From Lachnospiraceae bacterium (GTDB taxonomy: Bacteria; Bacillota; Clostridia; Lachnospirales; Lachnospiraceae): a DNA stretch of 64,000 nucleotides. The notes under the pieces were generated by a model. That model was not told where the DNA came from. It saw only the letters and a program-made list of their open reading frames with translations, and made no database searches. Shown here in pieces: positions 17,569-25,806 of this stretch. Where the stretch lies: the NCBI GenBank assembly GCA_017482485.1, contig JAFUMV010000053.1:1-64000 (forward strand), in the 5' to 3' direction. The position numbers and the translations under genes were made by a program. Each line of letters begins with the position of its first letter. Position 1 is the stretch's first letter.

Positions 17569-18735
17569 ATGATTACTTTTCTGTCGCGGCTGTTTATCAA
17601 AAATCATGAGGACACGCACAATCCTTTCGTTCGTCAGTCCTACGGTATTCTCTGTGGCATGGCGGGTATTTTTTTTAATCTGTTCCTCTTTGCAGGGAAG
17701 GCGCTGGCGGGTATCTTAAGCAATTCCATCGCCATCACAGCCGATGCATTCAATAATCTGTCCGATGCCGGTTCTTCCATCGTCACACTGATCGGTTTTA
17801 AAATGAGCGGCCAGGAACCGGACACGCATCATCCCTTCGGACATGGCCGTATCGAATATCTGACGGGTCTTATCGTATCCGGCATCATTTTGCTCATGGC
17901 CGTTGAACTGCTAAAAAACTCTGTGGACAAAATTCTGCATCCTCAAACGCTTACCTACAATCCGATTGTGATCGTTATTTTGCTCGCTTCCATTTTCGTG
18001 AAGCTGTATATGCACCTGTATAATAAATCCATCGCTCAAAAAATTGACAGTATCGCCATGATGGCCACTGCCGCGGATTCTTTAAGCGATACCATGGCTA
18101 CCACAGTGGTGCTGATCGCCACACTTGTGGACCATTTCACAGGATTTCACATTGATGGATGGTGCGGCATCCTTGTAGGTCTTTTCATCTGCTTTGCAGG
18201 CATCAACGCAGCCAAAGATACCATCAATCCTCTGTTGGGCCAGCCTCCTGAAAAAGAGTTTGTCAATGAAATAGAAAAAATCGTGCTTTCTCATGAAGAA
18301 ATCCTGGGCATCCACGATCTGATTGTACATAACTATGGCCCGGGCAGAGTCATGATCTCGCTGCACGCTGAAGTTTCCGCCTCCGGAGATATTTTGGCCC
18401 TGCATGATACCATTGACAATGCAGAGCGCCAGCTGCAAAATGAACTGAAATGTGATGCGGTCATTCACATGGATCCCATTGTGACGGATGATGAGCAGGT
18501 CAATGAACTTAGGGAAATGGTTGTCGCTATTGTCGGGGAAATATCCCCCAATCTGGGGCTGCATGATTTTCGTGTGGTAAAAGGCCCCACCCACACCAAT
18601 ATCATTTTTGATGTGCTGGTGCCTTTTCGCTTTAAAATGAGCGACAGTCAGATTCGCTCCTTTATTGACAGCAGGATCAAAAAACTGAATCCCAGTTATT
18701 TTACTGTCATCAATATCGATAAAAATTTTACATAA
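17569..18735 (+). CDS. cation diffusion facilitator family transporter
   Basis: Proton-coupled divalent metal exporter (Zn, Mn, Fe or Co not distinguishable), 388 residues. TM helices start at ~27. The metal site appears as DAFNNLSDAGSS (DxxxNxxD-type) in TM2 and HHPFGHGRIEYLTG after TM2, with a second DSLSDTMATT pair in TM5. The cytoplasmic C-terminal domain from ~205 is long (~180 residues), with IHDLIVHNYGPGRVMISLHAEV and a further ferredoxin-like part. GGAGG precedes the ATG at a rather long 13 nt. Confidence 0.92.
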   Translation: MITFLSRLFIKNHEDTHNPFVRQSYGILCGMAGIFFNLFLFAGKALAGILSNSIAITADAFNNLSDAGSSIVTLIGFKMSGQEPDTHHPFGHGRIEYLTGLIVSGIILLMAVELLKNSVDKILHPQTLTYNPIVIVILLASIFVKLYMHLYNKSIAQKIDSIAMMATAADSLSDTMATTVVLIATLVDHFTGFHIDGWCGILVGLFICFAGINAAKDTINPLLGQPPEKEFVNEIEKIVLSHEEILGIHDLIVHNYGPGRVMISLHAEVSASGDILALHDTIDNAERQLQNELKCDAVIHMDPIVTDDEQVNELREMVVAIVGEISPNLGLHDFRVVKGPTHTNIIFDVLVPFRFKMSDSQIRSFIDSRIKKLNPSYFTVINIDKNFT

Positions 18736-18783
18736 ACGAGCTTTTTTATTGTTTTGCCACGTTGTTTCAGATAATTATTGAAA

Positions 18784-18832
18784 AGGCAGTGCCTGTGGGA
18801 TATCAAAACCCTTCAGCCACTGCCTCTTCTTT
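18784..18832. terminator. bidirectional terminator between efflux gene and thiN
   Basis: AGGCAGTG (18784-18791) pairs with CACTGCCT (18818-18825), followed by CTTCTTTTT on the plus strand and by TTTTC on the minus strand. It separates two convergent genes. Confidence 0.75.
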
Positions 18833-18844
18833 TTATTTTCCTTA

Positions 18845-19492
18845 TCAGCCCCAGGTCACAATTATCACAAGCGTTCCGTTTTTCACCGTAATCGAAGCCT
18901 TCTCTTGGATAAATTCATTGGAAATACCAATGGGAAAACTGTTGGTGATCACCGCATCCTGCAGCTCGTATTTCATGTTCTGAATGGTCACACCCTCTGC
19001 CCTCTCTCCCAAAGAAAACAAAGAAAGCATGCCTTCCAGACCGGGCTGGAAAGAAACCGTTTCATTTTTTGCCACTAAAATCATCCCGGTTCCATCCATC
19101 ATATAGCCCACAGCACCGCATTCTTTTAAGTAATTCAGGCACTGAATGTTCGCAATCGTGTGCTCCAGCCTGCCGCCCTGGCAGGCGTAGAGATGAAATT
19201 CCCTGCAGCCTTCTTCCAGCCCTGCATGAATGGCCGCCAGCATATCCGTCTCATCTTTTTCCACCGGCAGCACAATCACTTTCTCCGGATCTTTTTCATA
19301 AATTTGAGCAAGCTCCTTTGCATCCTCTTCCAACACAGAGTCAAAATCCCCCAGAATCAGATCCGGCTCGATTCCCAAAAGCTTACAGTAGGAATAACCG
19401 CCGTCAGCGGCAATCACATAATCTTCTTCTGACACCAAAATTTCTGACACTGTCAGATCTCCGGCTCCTATGATAATACATTTTTTTGCCAT
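18845..19492 (-). CDS. thiN: thiamine pyrophosphokinase
   Basis: Transfers pyrophosphate from ATP to thiamine, 215 residues. The family blocks are AADGGYSYCKLLGIEPDLI, GDFDSV, EKDETDMLAAI and GGRLEHTIANI, then a C-terminal beta-domain with SLFSLGERAEGVTIQNMKYEL and SNEFI. The ATG at 19492 has GGAGGA 5 nt upstream; the longer frame begins in sequence without a binding site. No other thiamine gene is nearby. Confidence 0.93.
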   Translation of the reverse strand: MAKKCIIIGAGDLTVSEILVSEEDYVIAADGGYSYCKLLGIEPDLILGDFDSVLEEDAKELAQIYEKDPEKVIVLPVEKDETDMLAAIHAGLEEGCREFHLYACQGGRLEHTIANIQCLNYLKECGAVGYMMDGTGMILVAKNETVSFQPGLEGMLSLFSLGERAEGVTIQNMKYELQDAVITNSFPIGISNEFIQEKASITVKNGTLVIIVTWG

Positions 19493-19554
19493 AATTTCCT
19501 CCAGCCGCACGGTCGGTCCGTCTGCAGACGGCATTCTGCTTTACCGGCGGCGTT

Positions 19555-20919
19555 TTATTGAATCAGCTTTTTCTCTTTCCATTTACCGGACAGGTACCTG
19601 ACAAAAGAAATTCCCCAGTTTGCAGTCCATCCAAGCGGCACCGCATACCATACTGCCGCCACGCCGAATACAGGTGCGCACAGATTTGCAAAAACAACAC
19701 GTATGGTCAGATTGATCAAGTTGGCTGCCGTAAATACTACCACATCGCCGCTGCCCCGCAAAACGCCGTCCGTAATCGCCTTCATGCCAATAAAGATAAA
19801 GAAAAAGGCGATAAAGGAAAGATAGGAAACACCGGTCTCAAACGCGATCTGATTTGCATTTTCATCCATGAATACGCCGATGATCTGATTCTTAAACGTG
19901 AGCAAAACCACACAGATCAGCACCGCAAAGCATGCAATAATCCCATAGGCAGCATGATATCCCCTTTTTACCCGATCTGTCTTTTCGCCGCCCATGTTCT
20001 GAGCGGTAAAGGTGGATACCGCATTTCCCATGGCGATCATGGGTACGATGCAGATGGATTCAATCCGCGTCCCCGCCGTATAGCCGGCCAGCACGGAAGA
20101 ACCAAAACCGTTCACGACAGACTGCACCAGCAGCATACCTACAGAAACAATGGACTGCTGTAACATGGTGGGAATTGCCACCCTGATCATTTTCTGAAGC
20201 ATCTGTAAATCGAAATAAACATTGGTTTGGCATTCGCCGTCACCATAGGTTTTTAATTTCTGCAGCAGCAGAGTAAAGGAAATAACAGCCGAAATTCCCT
20301 GCGCCATCACAGTCGCAATCGCAACACCTGCCACTCCCATGGAAAACTGCGTCACAAATACAATATCCAACACCACATTCAATATGGAAGAAAAAATCAG
20401 AAGATACAGCGGTGTTCTGGAATCACCCATGGCGTTGAACATGGCTGCCAACACGTTGTACATGAACAAAAACGGTAAGCCGGCAAAATAAATTTTCAAA
20501 TATATCCCTGCTGCATCAAGAATATTATCAGGCGTCTTTAAAGCTCTGAGAATGGTTTCCGAAAACCCCAGTCCCAAAGCGGCCAGTACAATGCTCACGC
20601 CCAAAAAAGAGATCAACGCCGTAAAAACGGAGGTTCTCATTTCCCGATACTTTCCGGCTCCCAGATACTGAGATGTGACCACGCTGGATCCTGTACCGCC
20701 GCCGATGGCAAGCATCACAAATACTGTTGTCAAAGCATAGGATGCGCCTACAGCCGCAAGCGCATCCTCTCCCACAAAACGGCCTACAATGACCGAATCC
20801 GCCATATTATAAAACTGCTGAAACAGATTTCCCAAAATCATGGGCATAGCAAAGAAAAACAGCGTTTTTCCCGGTGCCCCGGTCAACATATTCGGTTTAC
20901 TCTTTCTGTCTCTTTTCAT
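19555..20919 (-). CDS. MATE family efflux transporter
   Basis: Na+- or H+-coupled multidrug/organic cation exporter, about 454 residues with 12 predicted helices. Typical elements: LTGAPGKTLFFFAMPMILGNLFQQFYNMADSVIVGRFVG at the start, GGGTGSSVVTSQYLGAGK, and the second-half repeat SVGMLLVQSVVNGFG with YTAGTRIE. The start at 20919 has GGGTGG ~7 nt upstream and lies inside the preceding gene, overlapping it by 23 nt. Distinct from the two tandem MATE genes at 47.8-50.5 kb. Confidence 0.92.
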   Translation of the reverse strand: MKRDRKSKPNMLTGAPGKTLFFFAMPMILGNLFQQFYNMADSVIVGRFVGEDALAAVGASYALTTVFVMLAIGGGTGSSVVTSQYLGAGKYREMRTSVFTALISFLGVSIVLAALGLGFSETILRALKTPDNILDAAGIYLKIYFAGLPFLFMYNVLAAMFNAMGDSRTPLYLLIFSSILNVVLDIVFVTQFSMGVAGVAIATVMAQGISAVISFTLLLQKLKTYGDGECQTNVYFDLQMLQKMIRVAIPTMLQQSIVSVGMLLVQSVVNGFGSSVLAGYTAGTRIESICIVPMIAMGNAVSTFTAQNMGGEKTDRVKRGYHAAYGIIACFAVLICVVLLTFKNQIIGVFMDENANQIAFETGVSYLSFIAFFFIFIGMKAITDGVLRGSGDVVVFTAANLINLTIRVVFANLCAPVFGVAAVWYAVPLGWTANWGISFVRYLSGKWKEKKLIQ

Positions 20920-22174
20920 TGGATCCACCCCAGTCATAAATCATATTCGCTTCCATACCGTTTGTTTTATAAATTTTTTCGGCAAAACGGTAATTCATGC
21001 GGGAAACCACATTGGTATTATCAGTTGCTATTCCACTTACCATTGTATTCCAATATACGATTTCATATTCTGTATGCGGATAATACTGTTCCGGATCATA
21101 AGCAGGAACATACTCAATTGCGCTCCTCTGCACGCCAAGATCTCTCATTTTCTGTCCCAGAACACGAATGGTTCCCGTAGGCGGTGCAACGGTATCATCT
21201 TCCACGAAAGAGAACATCCATCCGTTTTCCGTCTGTAAAAAAACAATTGCCTCTTTTGTTACGGGAATATATGTATTTCCATACCAGTATTCCATTGTTT
21301 CATTAATAAATGCATCACGGATAGCTTCGTATTCTTCTGTGATAATAAACGATTTCGCCGCCTCATAATTTTCTGCCTCAAAATCTGCAAACATGGGAGC
21401 AAAATAAGCGCTCATTTGTGCCTGCTTATCCAGACAGGCCAAAAGTTCATCAGCTGCTGCGACTCCACAGGCACCCGCTTTCGTTAAAATCTCCCGATAG
21501 GCATCCGCATGAGCCAGACTCAGATAAATTTCGTCAGCATTCATCACCGCATATTTTTCAATGATTGCAGAATAATCCGTCTCACTGCTCTCAGCCAGCG
21601 CAAACAGACGATTCATGATTTCCTCATAGGCATCAAAGCTTCCGGTGCCATCCAGACCATCCAGCAGCACAGTGCTTTTCTCCTGCTGCACTAAAATCAA
21701 ATCCCCACAGCTTTTCAGCAAAGAAAGCGCATCCGTATTTTCCGGCATCTGCTCCAGCACGTCCAGACAACGGCCAATGGTGGAAATATCCGCCGCAGCT
21801 GCATTAATCTCTTCCACTACCCCATTTAATATCGTTGCACAGTAATTCTGCAAAAGAATTTCCGATCCGGTCACTTCATAGCCCTGTTTCAGCGTCTCTT
21901 CCGCCTGGGCCTGGTTATTCTGCGCAATATAGTCATCCGCCAGCCCACGATAGGCACGGATGCTTGTCTGATCAATTTCCAGCGCTTCTTCATAGGCTGT
22001 CTGCGCCTGTACATAATCCATGGCTTCCATGTATTCTGCCGCTTTATCCAGCTTCCTCTCAACCTTCGTCTGAGGAAGATTCCAGTAAATCAACGTGCTT
22101 CCGGCTGCTGCCACCACAACTGCCGCCGCCACACCGATCATCATTCTCTTCTTTCTGACATTTCTTCTTCTCAT
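20897..22174 (-). CDS. membrane-anchored TPR protein of unknown function
   Basis: 425 residues. A basic start (MRRRNVRKKR) precedes one TM helix at ~12-32, so the bulk is probably extracytoplasmic. Residues ~38-110 form about two tetratricopeptide repeats (KLDKAAEYMEAMDYVQAQTAYEEA, then AYRGLADDYIAQ), followed by an Ala/Glu-rich helical region to ~250. The C-terminal ~170 residues contain Trp/Tyr-rich segments (MEYWYGNTYIPV). No known family recognised. Its 3' end overlaps the MATE gene, so the two are probably one transcript. Confidence 0.75.
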   Translation of the reverse strand: MRRRNVRKKRMMIGVAAAVVVAAAGSTLIYWNLPQTKVERKLDKAAEYMEAMDYVQAQTAYEEALEIDQTSIRAYRGLADDYIAQNNQAQAEETLKQGYEVTGSEILLQNYCATILNGVVEEINAAAADISTIGRCLDVLEQMPENTDALSLLKSCGDLILVQQEKSTVLLDGLDGTGSFDAYEEIMNRLFALAESSETDYSAIIEKYAVMNADEIYLSLAHADAYREILTKAGACGVAAADELLACLDKQAQMSAYFAPMFADFEAENYEAAKSFIITEEYEAIRDAFINETMEYWYGNTYIPVTKEAIVFLQTENGWMFSFVEDDTVAPPTGTIRVLGQKMRDLGVQRSAIEYVPAYDPEQYYPHTEYEIVYWNTMVSGIATDNTNVVSRMNYRFAEKIYKTNGMEANMIYDWGGSNEKRQKE

Positions 22175-22356
22175 TGCTTATACACTTTCCATTTCCTCAT
22201 AAAATAAACCCCACTGTGCAACTTCTCCGCCTCCCGCGGCTCTGCGCGCAGTCCAAACGATATTCTATCAATGATTATGCTGTTTTGTAAAGCCCTTTCA
22301 CACAAATTCCACAGATTATATGTATCTTAGCCATACGCCAGTGCGGAAGAAAAGGA

Positions 22357-22821
22357 TTACAGCAGCGCTGCAAACCACTTCCACAGTTTTTCTCCCCAAA
22401 AGACACACGCAGCCATTCCGGCGCACAAAAAGGGGCCGAGAGCGAATTTCTCCTTTCGCCTTAATCGTCCAGAAGCCAGCCCGGCCGCACACCACATACC
22501 ACAGCCTGCCAATGCCAGAATAAAAGAAAGAAAGATAAGTTTCATCCCCAAAAACATTCCTCCGGCCGCCATGAGCTTAATGTCACCGCCGCCAATGGAA
22601 CCAGGAAACGCTAAAACGATTAAAAACAGCGGCAGGCTTACCGCAAACATGCCCGCCAGGCGCAAGATCCAGTCGGGTTCCCGGGAAACAATTCCCGCCA
22701 GGATCCCGATGCCCCAAAGCAAAATGATGAGCCCATTCGGAATCTTTCTATATTTATAATCGATCCGGCCGATCAGAATCAGAAGCAAAATAAAAAAGCC
22801 GTTCAACACCTGCAAAACCAA
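22357..22821 (-). CDS. A24 family prepilin peptidase (short form)
   Basis: Membrane aspartic protease of type IV-like pili or Com systems, 154 residues. Both catalytic Asp contexts are present: D in IGRIDYKYRKIPN (~21) and the GGGDIKLMAAGG motif (~77). It lacks the N-terminal methyltransferase domain, as in CpaA/TadV-type enzymes. The start is TTG at 22821, supported by GGGGAGG 7 nt upstream. No pilin or secretion genes are in the window, so its substrates are elsewhere. Confidence 0.88.
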   Translation of the reverse strand: MVLQVLNGFFILLLILIGRIDYKYRKIPNGLIILLWGIGILAGIVSREPDWILRLAGMFAVSLPLFLIVLAFPGSIGGGDIKLMAAGGMFLGMKLIFLSFILALAGCGMWCAAGLASGRLRRKEKFALGPFLCAGMAACVFWGEKLWKWFAALL

Positions 22822-22967
22822 TCAAATTCCTCCCCAGGTTCCATATCAACCCATTGCTGCACACCGTCCCCGTGTACAGAAGGGCACACGCTCCGAACCG
22901 TAAGGGGATAGAAATAATATAGCATTCCTTTTAATACTTCACAATGCATGAAAGACTTTCCTGATAC

Positions 22968-22993
22968 AAAAAAGAGAGGTTTCAAACCTCCCT
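22968..22993 (-). terminator. terminator of the DegV gene
   Basis: GAGGTTT/AAACCTC around 22976-22990, extended on both sides; minus-strand sequence continues as TCTTTTTT. It lies ~40 nt after the DegV stop. Confidence 0.75.
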
Positions 22994-23033
22994 TTTGCTT
23001 GTTCGCCTTTGCAGACATCACTTTATTTTCCTG

Positions 23034-23918
23034 TTATTCCCGTTCATCTCCCCAGAAAAAGAGAGCCACTGTTCCGGGGCCGGTATGACTTCCGATGGTG
23101 GTGCCGATATGATTGATTTCCACTTTGCCGTTAAGCTTCGGGAAACGGCTTTCCACCAGCTTCGCAACTGCCTTTGCATCCTTCATGCAAGCTGACTGGG
23201 AAATATAACATTTACCGCTGTAATCCAGACCATACTGCGCATGCTGTTCCATCTGATTTACAATTGCCTCTATAACCTTTTTCTTGGTTCTGATCTTATA
23301 GCGAGGAACCAGTTTTCCGGCCCTGTCAACATTCAAAAGAGGACAGATATTCAGAATATTTCCCATAAATCCTGCTGTTTTTGTCACTCTGCCTCCCTTT
23401 ACGAAAAAGGTCAGATCCGTTGTAAAAAACCAGGACTGAACTTTCAGTTTATTCTCATTGACCCAGATATTCAGCTCGTCAATGCTCTTTCCTGCATCCC
23501 GCAGGTCTGCCAGCTTATCCATCAAAAGTCCAAAGCCTGAAGATGCGCCCAGGGAATCCACAATATAAATCTTTCTCTCCGGATAACGCTCCTGCAAAAT
23601 ATCTCTGGCAATGATTGCCGAATTGACGGTTCCTGAAATGCCGGAGGATAAGCATACATGCAGAATATCCTTTCCTTCCTTTAAAAATCCGTCAAAATAT
23701 GCTTCGTACTCAGCTGCATTGATCTGAGAAGTTTTCGTCTCCGCACCATTGACCATCGCACTGTAAAAATCGTCAAAGGACATGGTCTCGCCCAGATCAT
23801 CGCTGTGCCCTACCCCATCCAGTTCATAATGAAAGCATATGTATTTAATGTCTCTGCTGATAAAATGCTCTTTTGACAAATCCGCTGTGGAACAGCAGCT
23901 GAGGATATAATTGTTCAT
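23034..23918 (-). CDS. DegV family fatty-acid-binding protein
   Basis: FakB/DegV-type protein binding a fatty acid for phosphorylation by a FakA kinase, 294 residues. Seen: LSCCSTADLSKEHF at the start, KTSQINAAEYEAYF (the TSQ/TSQP element), CLSSGISGTVNSA with the Ser loop that binds the carboxylate, VDSLGASSGFGLL, FFVKGGRVTKTAGFMGN, and SHTGPGTVALFFWG at the C-terminus. Monocistronic, with a strong promoter overlapped by a palindrome, so it is probably repressed by a lipid- or growth-responsive regulator not seen here. Confidence 0.92.
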   Translation of the reverse strand: MNNYILSCCSTADLSKEHFISRDIKYICFHYELDGVGHSDDLGETMSFDDFYSAMVNGAETKTSQINAAEYEAYFDGFLKEGKDILHVCLSSGISGTVNSAIIARDILQERYPERKIYIVDSLGASSGFGLLMDKLADLRDAGKSIDELNIWVNENKLKVQSWFFTTDLTFFVKGGRVTKTAGFMGNILNICPLLNVDRAGKLVPRYKIRTKKKVIEAIVNQMEQHAQYGLDYSGKCYISQSACMKDAKAVAKLVESRFPKLNGKVEINHIGTTIGSHTGPGTVALFFWGDERE

Positions 23919-23946
23919 AATAGCTCCTTATGATTTTCGGTCATCA

Positions 23947-23998
23947 TATAATGTAGTTTTTATTACTACATTATAAATCTTGGAAACCATTTTGTAAA
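23947..23998 (-). promoter_or_regulatory. degV promoter with overlapping operator palindrome
   Basis: -35 TTTACA (23993-23998), 17 nt, -10 TATAAT (23970-23975). A perfect 11-bp inverted repeat TATAATGTAGT/ACTACATTATA (23947-23957/23965-23975, 7-nt spacer) begins in the -10 and covers the start site. Confidence 0.75.
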
Positions 23999-24085
23999 GT
24001 ACTCATTCCGCATTTAGCAACTTCTTTACGCTCACATCACCGGAAACCGGCAGCACTTACGATTCCCTGCTTTTACTATAACAAA

Positions 24086-24110
24086 ATGCGGGGAATAGAC
24101 TTCCCCGCAT
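24086..24110 (-). terminator. terminator of metY
   Basis: ATGCGGGGAA (24086-24095) and TTCCCCGCAT (24101-24110), a perfect 10-bp stem with 5-nt loop, followed by TTTTG on the minus strand, 25 nt after the metY stop. Confidence 0.85.
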
Positions 24111-24134
24111 CTCATGCCAGTTATATTATTTTCT

Positions 24135-25418
24135 TTATTTAACAGCTGCAAATCCTGCTTCCAGATCAGCGATGATATCATCAATGTGCTCTGTTCCGAT
24201 GGAAAGACGAATTGTATTGGGCTTAATTCCCTGATCTGCAAGCTCTTCAGCGGTAAGCTGAGAATGTGTTGTTGTTGCAGGATGGATAACCAGACTCTTT
24301 ACGTCTGCAACGTTTGCCAGCAGAGAGAAGATTTTCAGGTTATCGATAAACTTATGTGCTTCTTCCTGACCGCCCTTAATTTCAAATGTGAAGATAGAAG
24401 CGCCGCCGTTCGGGAAATATTTCTCATACAGCGCATGATCAGGATGTTCAGGAAGAGACGGATGATTTACATGCTCTACCTGAGGATGATTTACAAGATA
24501 TTCTACAACCTTCTTTGTGTTTTCAGCATGACGATCCAGTCTGAGGGACAATGTCTCCACACCCTGCGGAAGTAAAAATGCATTGAACGGAGAAATTGTT
24601 GCACCGGTATCACGCAGCAGAATTGCTCTGATATAAGTTACAAAAGCTGCAGGGCCAGCTGCATCTACAAAGGATACGCCATGATAACTGGGATTTGCAT
24701 CTGCAATTGCAGGATATTTTCCGCTTGCCTTCCAGTCGAACTTACCGGAATCCACAATAATGCCGCCCAATGTTGTTCCATGACCGCCGATAAACTTTGT
24801 TGCGGAATGAACTACGATATCAGCTCCGTGCTCAATGGGACGAATCAGATAAGGAGTTCCGAATGTATTGTCAATTACCAGAGGAAGTCCATGCTTGTGA
24901 GCGATTTCTGCAATTGCATCAATATCCGGAATATCACTGTTGGGATTGCCCAGTGTCTCCAGGTAAATAGCTCTGGTGTTGTCCTGAATTGCATTTTCTA
25001 CTTCTTCCAGATTATGAGCATCTACAAATGTTGTGGTAATGCCATAGCGGGGAAGTGTATGCTCCAGCAGATTATAGCTGCCGCCGTAGATTGTCTTCTG
25101 TGCTACAATGTGGCCGCCGTCAGATGCAAGAGCTTCAATTGTATATGTAATAGCTGCTGCGCCGGAAGCCAATGCCAGTGCTGCAACACCGCCCTCTAAT
25201 GCCGCAAGTCTCTTTTCCAGCACATCCTGTGTGGAATTGGTAAGACGTCCGTAAATATTACCTGCATCAGCAAGTCCAAAACGAGCTGCTGCATGTGCAG
25301 AGTTTTTGAATACATAGGAAGTTGTCTGATAAATCGGCACTGCTCTTGAATCGGTTGCCGGATCCGGCTGTTCCTGTCCAACGTGTAACTGAAGGGTTTC
25401 AAATTTATATTCGCTCAT
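24135..25418 (-). CDS. metY: O-acetylhomoserine sulfhydrylase (homocysteine synthase)
   Basis: PLP enzyme making homocysteine from O-acetylhomoserine and sulfide, 427 residues, the expected length. Motifs: ETLQLHVGQEQPDPATDSRAVPIYQTTSYVF, YGRLTNSTQDVLEKRLA, LETLGNPNSDIPDI, VIDNTFGTPYL, and VVHSATKFIGGHGTTLGG with the PLP Lys. The long ENTKKVVEYL and LVIHPATTTHSQL blocks separate it from cystathionine synthase. AGAGGA precedes the ATG. It has its own promoter and an unusual leader (25487-25665). Confidence 0.94.
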   Translation of the reverse strand: MSEYKFETLQLHVGQEQPDPATDSRAVPIYQTTSYVFKNSAHAAARFGLADAGNIYGRLTNSTQDVLEKRLAALEGGVAALALASGAAAITYTIEALASDGGHIVAQKTIYGGSYNLLEHTLPRYGITTTFVDAHNLEEVENAIQDNTRAIYLETLGNPNSDIPDIDAIAEIAHKHGLPLVIDNTFGTPYLIRPIEHGADIVVHSATKFIGGHGTTLGGIIVDSGKFDWKASGKYPAIADANPSYHGVSFVDAAGPAAFVTYIRAILLRDTGATISPFNAFLLPQGVETLSLRLDRHAENTKKVVEYLVNHPQVEHVNHPSLPEHPDHALYEKYFPNGGASIFTFEIKGGQEEAHKFIDNLKIFSLLANVADVKSLVIHPATTTHSQLTAEELADQGIKPNTIRLSIGTEHIDDIIADLEAGFAAVK

Positions 25419-25486
25419 GATATTGTCCTCTTTTCTTTGTGTTTTTCTTCATTTGTATTTTTTATTTAATTGTAGAATTTGAGTAT

Positions 25487-25516
25487 AAAAAAACCGGGGC
25501 TTTTGATCGCTCCCGG
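25487..25516 (-). terminator. leader terminator upstream of metY
   Basis: Minus strand CCGGGAGC - 8-nt loop - GCCCCGG followed by TTTTTTT: a 7-bp GC-rich stem with one bulged A. It lies ~70 nt before metY and after the metY promoter, so it can stop transcription before the gene. Confidence 0.8.
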
Positions 25517-25603
25517 GCAAATGGCTTCACACACTTTCATGTATGCGTTACAGGTGCAAAACAATGTAAGTCGAAGCACCTGGCCATAGGATATGCCCGG
25601 GAG
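25510..25603 (-). ncRNA. candidate regulatory leader RNA of metY (antiterminator)
   Basis: P1: CTCCCGGGCA (25603-25594) pairs perfectly over 10 bp with TGCCCGGGAG (25519-25510), using the same bases as the left arm of the terminator, so the two structures exclude each other. Inside P1: P2 ATGGC/GCCAT (25587-25583/25525-25521), P3 CAGGTGC/GCACCTG (25582-25576/25557-25551), P4 CGCATAC/GTGTGTG with two GU pairs (25547-25541/25534-25528), making a three-way junction. It does not match SAM-I, T-box, cobalamin or TPP consensus elements known to me. Confidence 0.55.
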
Positions 25604-25665
25604 ATAATACACATTCGACGCCAACACAGGATTCTGCTTTCACTGATGATGTTTTTGATTGTCAT
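25537..25665 (-). CDS. 42-residue Cys-containing leader peptide of metY
   Basis: An ATG at 25665 has AAGGAGG 8 nt upstream, and the frame ends with TGA at 25537. The peptide has four Cys (positions 14, 19, 30, 35) and three internal or initial Met (1, 18, 27), a high share for 42 residues, plus basic segments such as CWRRMC. The frame overlaps the whole 5' half of the leader RNA, and Cys codons 14 and 19 stand directly before the left arm of P1. This is the arrangement of transcription attenuation sensing charged tRNA-Cys. Expression and role are inferred. Confidence 0.65.
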   Translation of the reverse strand: MTIKNIISESRILCWRRMCIISRAYPMARCFDLHCFAPVTHT

Positions 25666-25715
25666 TGTATTTGCCTCCTTCCCTGTAAAACTGTTTCCTC
25701 AAATTCGATAGTTGT

Positions 25716-25748
25716 ATATTACTCCCATTATCCTACTATGTCAATAGG
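25716..25748 (-). promoter_or_regulatory. metY promoter and candidate Rrf2 operator
   Basis: -35 TTGACA (25739-25744), 17 nt, -10 TAATAT (25716-25721). Overlapping the -35 is CCTATTGACATAGTAGG (25732-25748, minus strand), an inverted CCTA/TAGG element resembling the one at the rrf2 promoter (CCTAT-N7-GTWGG). Confidence 0.6.
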
Positions 25749-25756
25749 TATTTTGA

Positions 25757-25786
25757 ATTTTTATGAAATATTTGTAACAGTTCAGC
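25757..25786. repeat. dispersed 30-bp motif, copy 1
   Basis: ATTTTTATGAA, 5 nt, TGTAACAGTTCAGC. The same 11-mer and 14-mer occur at 47261-47289 with 4 nt between. Between the TtcA-like stop and the metY promoter. Confidence 0.5.
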
Positions 25787-25806
25787 ATGCAGAGTTAAAC
25801 CGCCTG

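Noticed and set aside
22803..23021. 72-codon minus-strand frame upstream of the prepilin peptidase
   Set aside because: It runs through the DegV terminator hairpin, overlaps the peptidase start, and has no ribosome binding site.
25487..25665. Known SAM (S-box) or T-box riboswitch upstream of metY
   Set aside because: The conserved S-box core and the T-box T-loop/GGTGG-type sequences are absent; the structure found is different.
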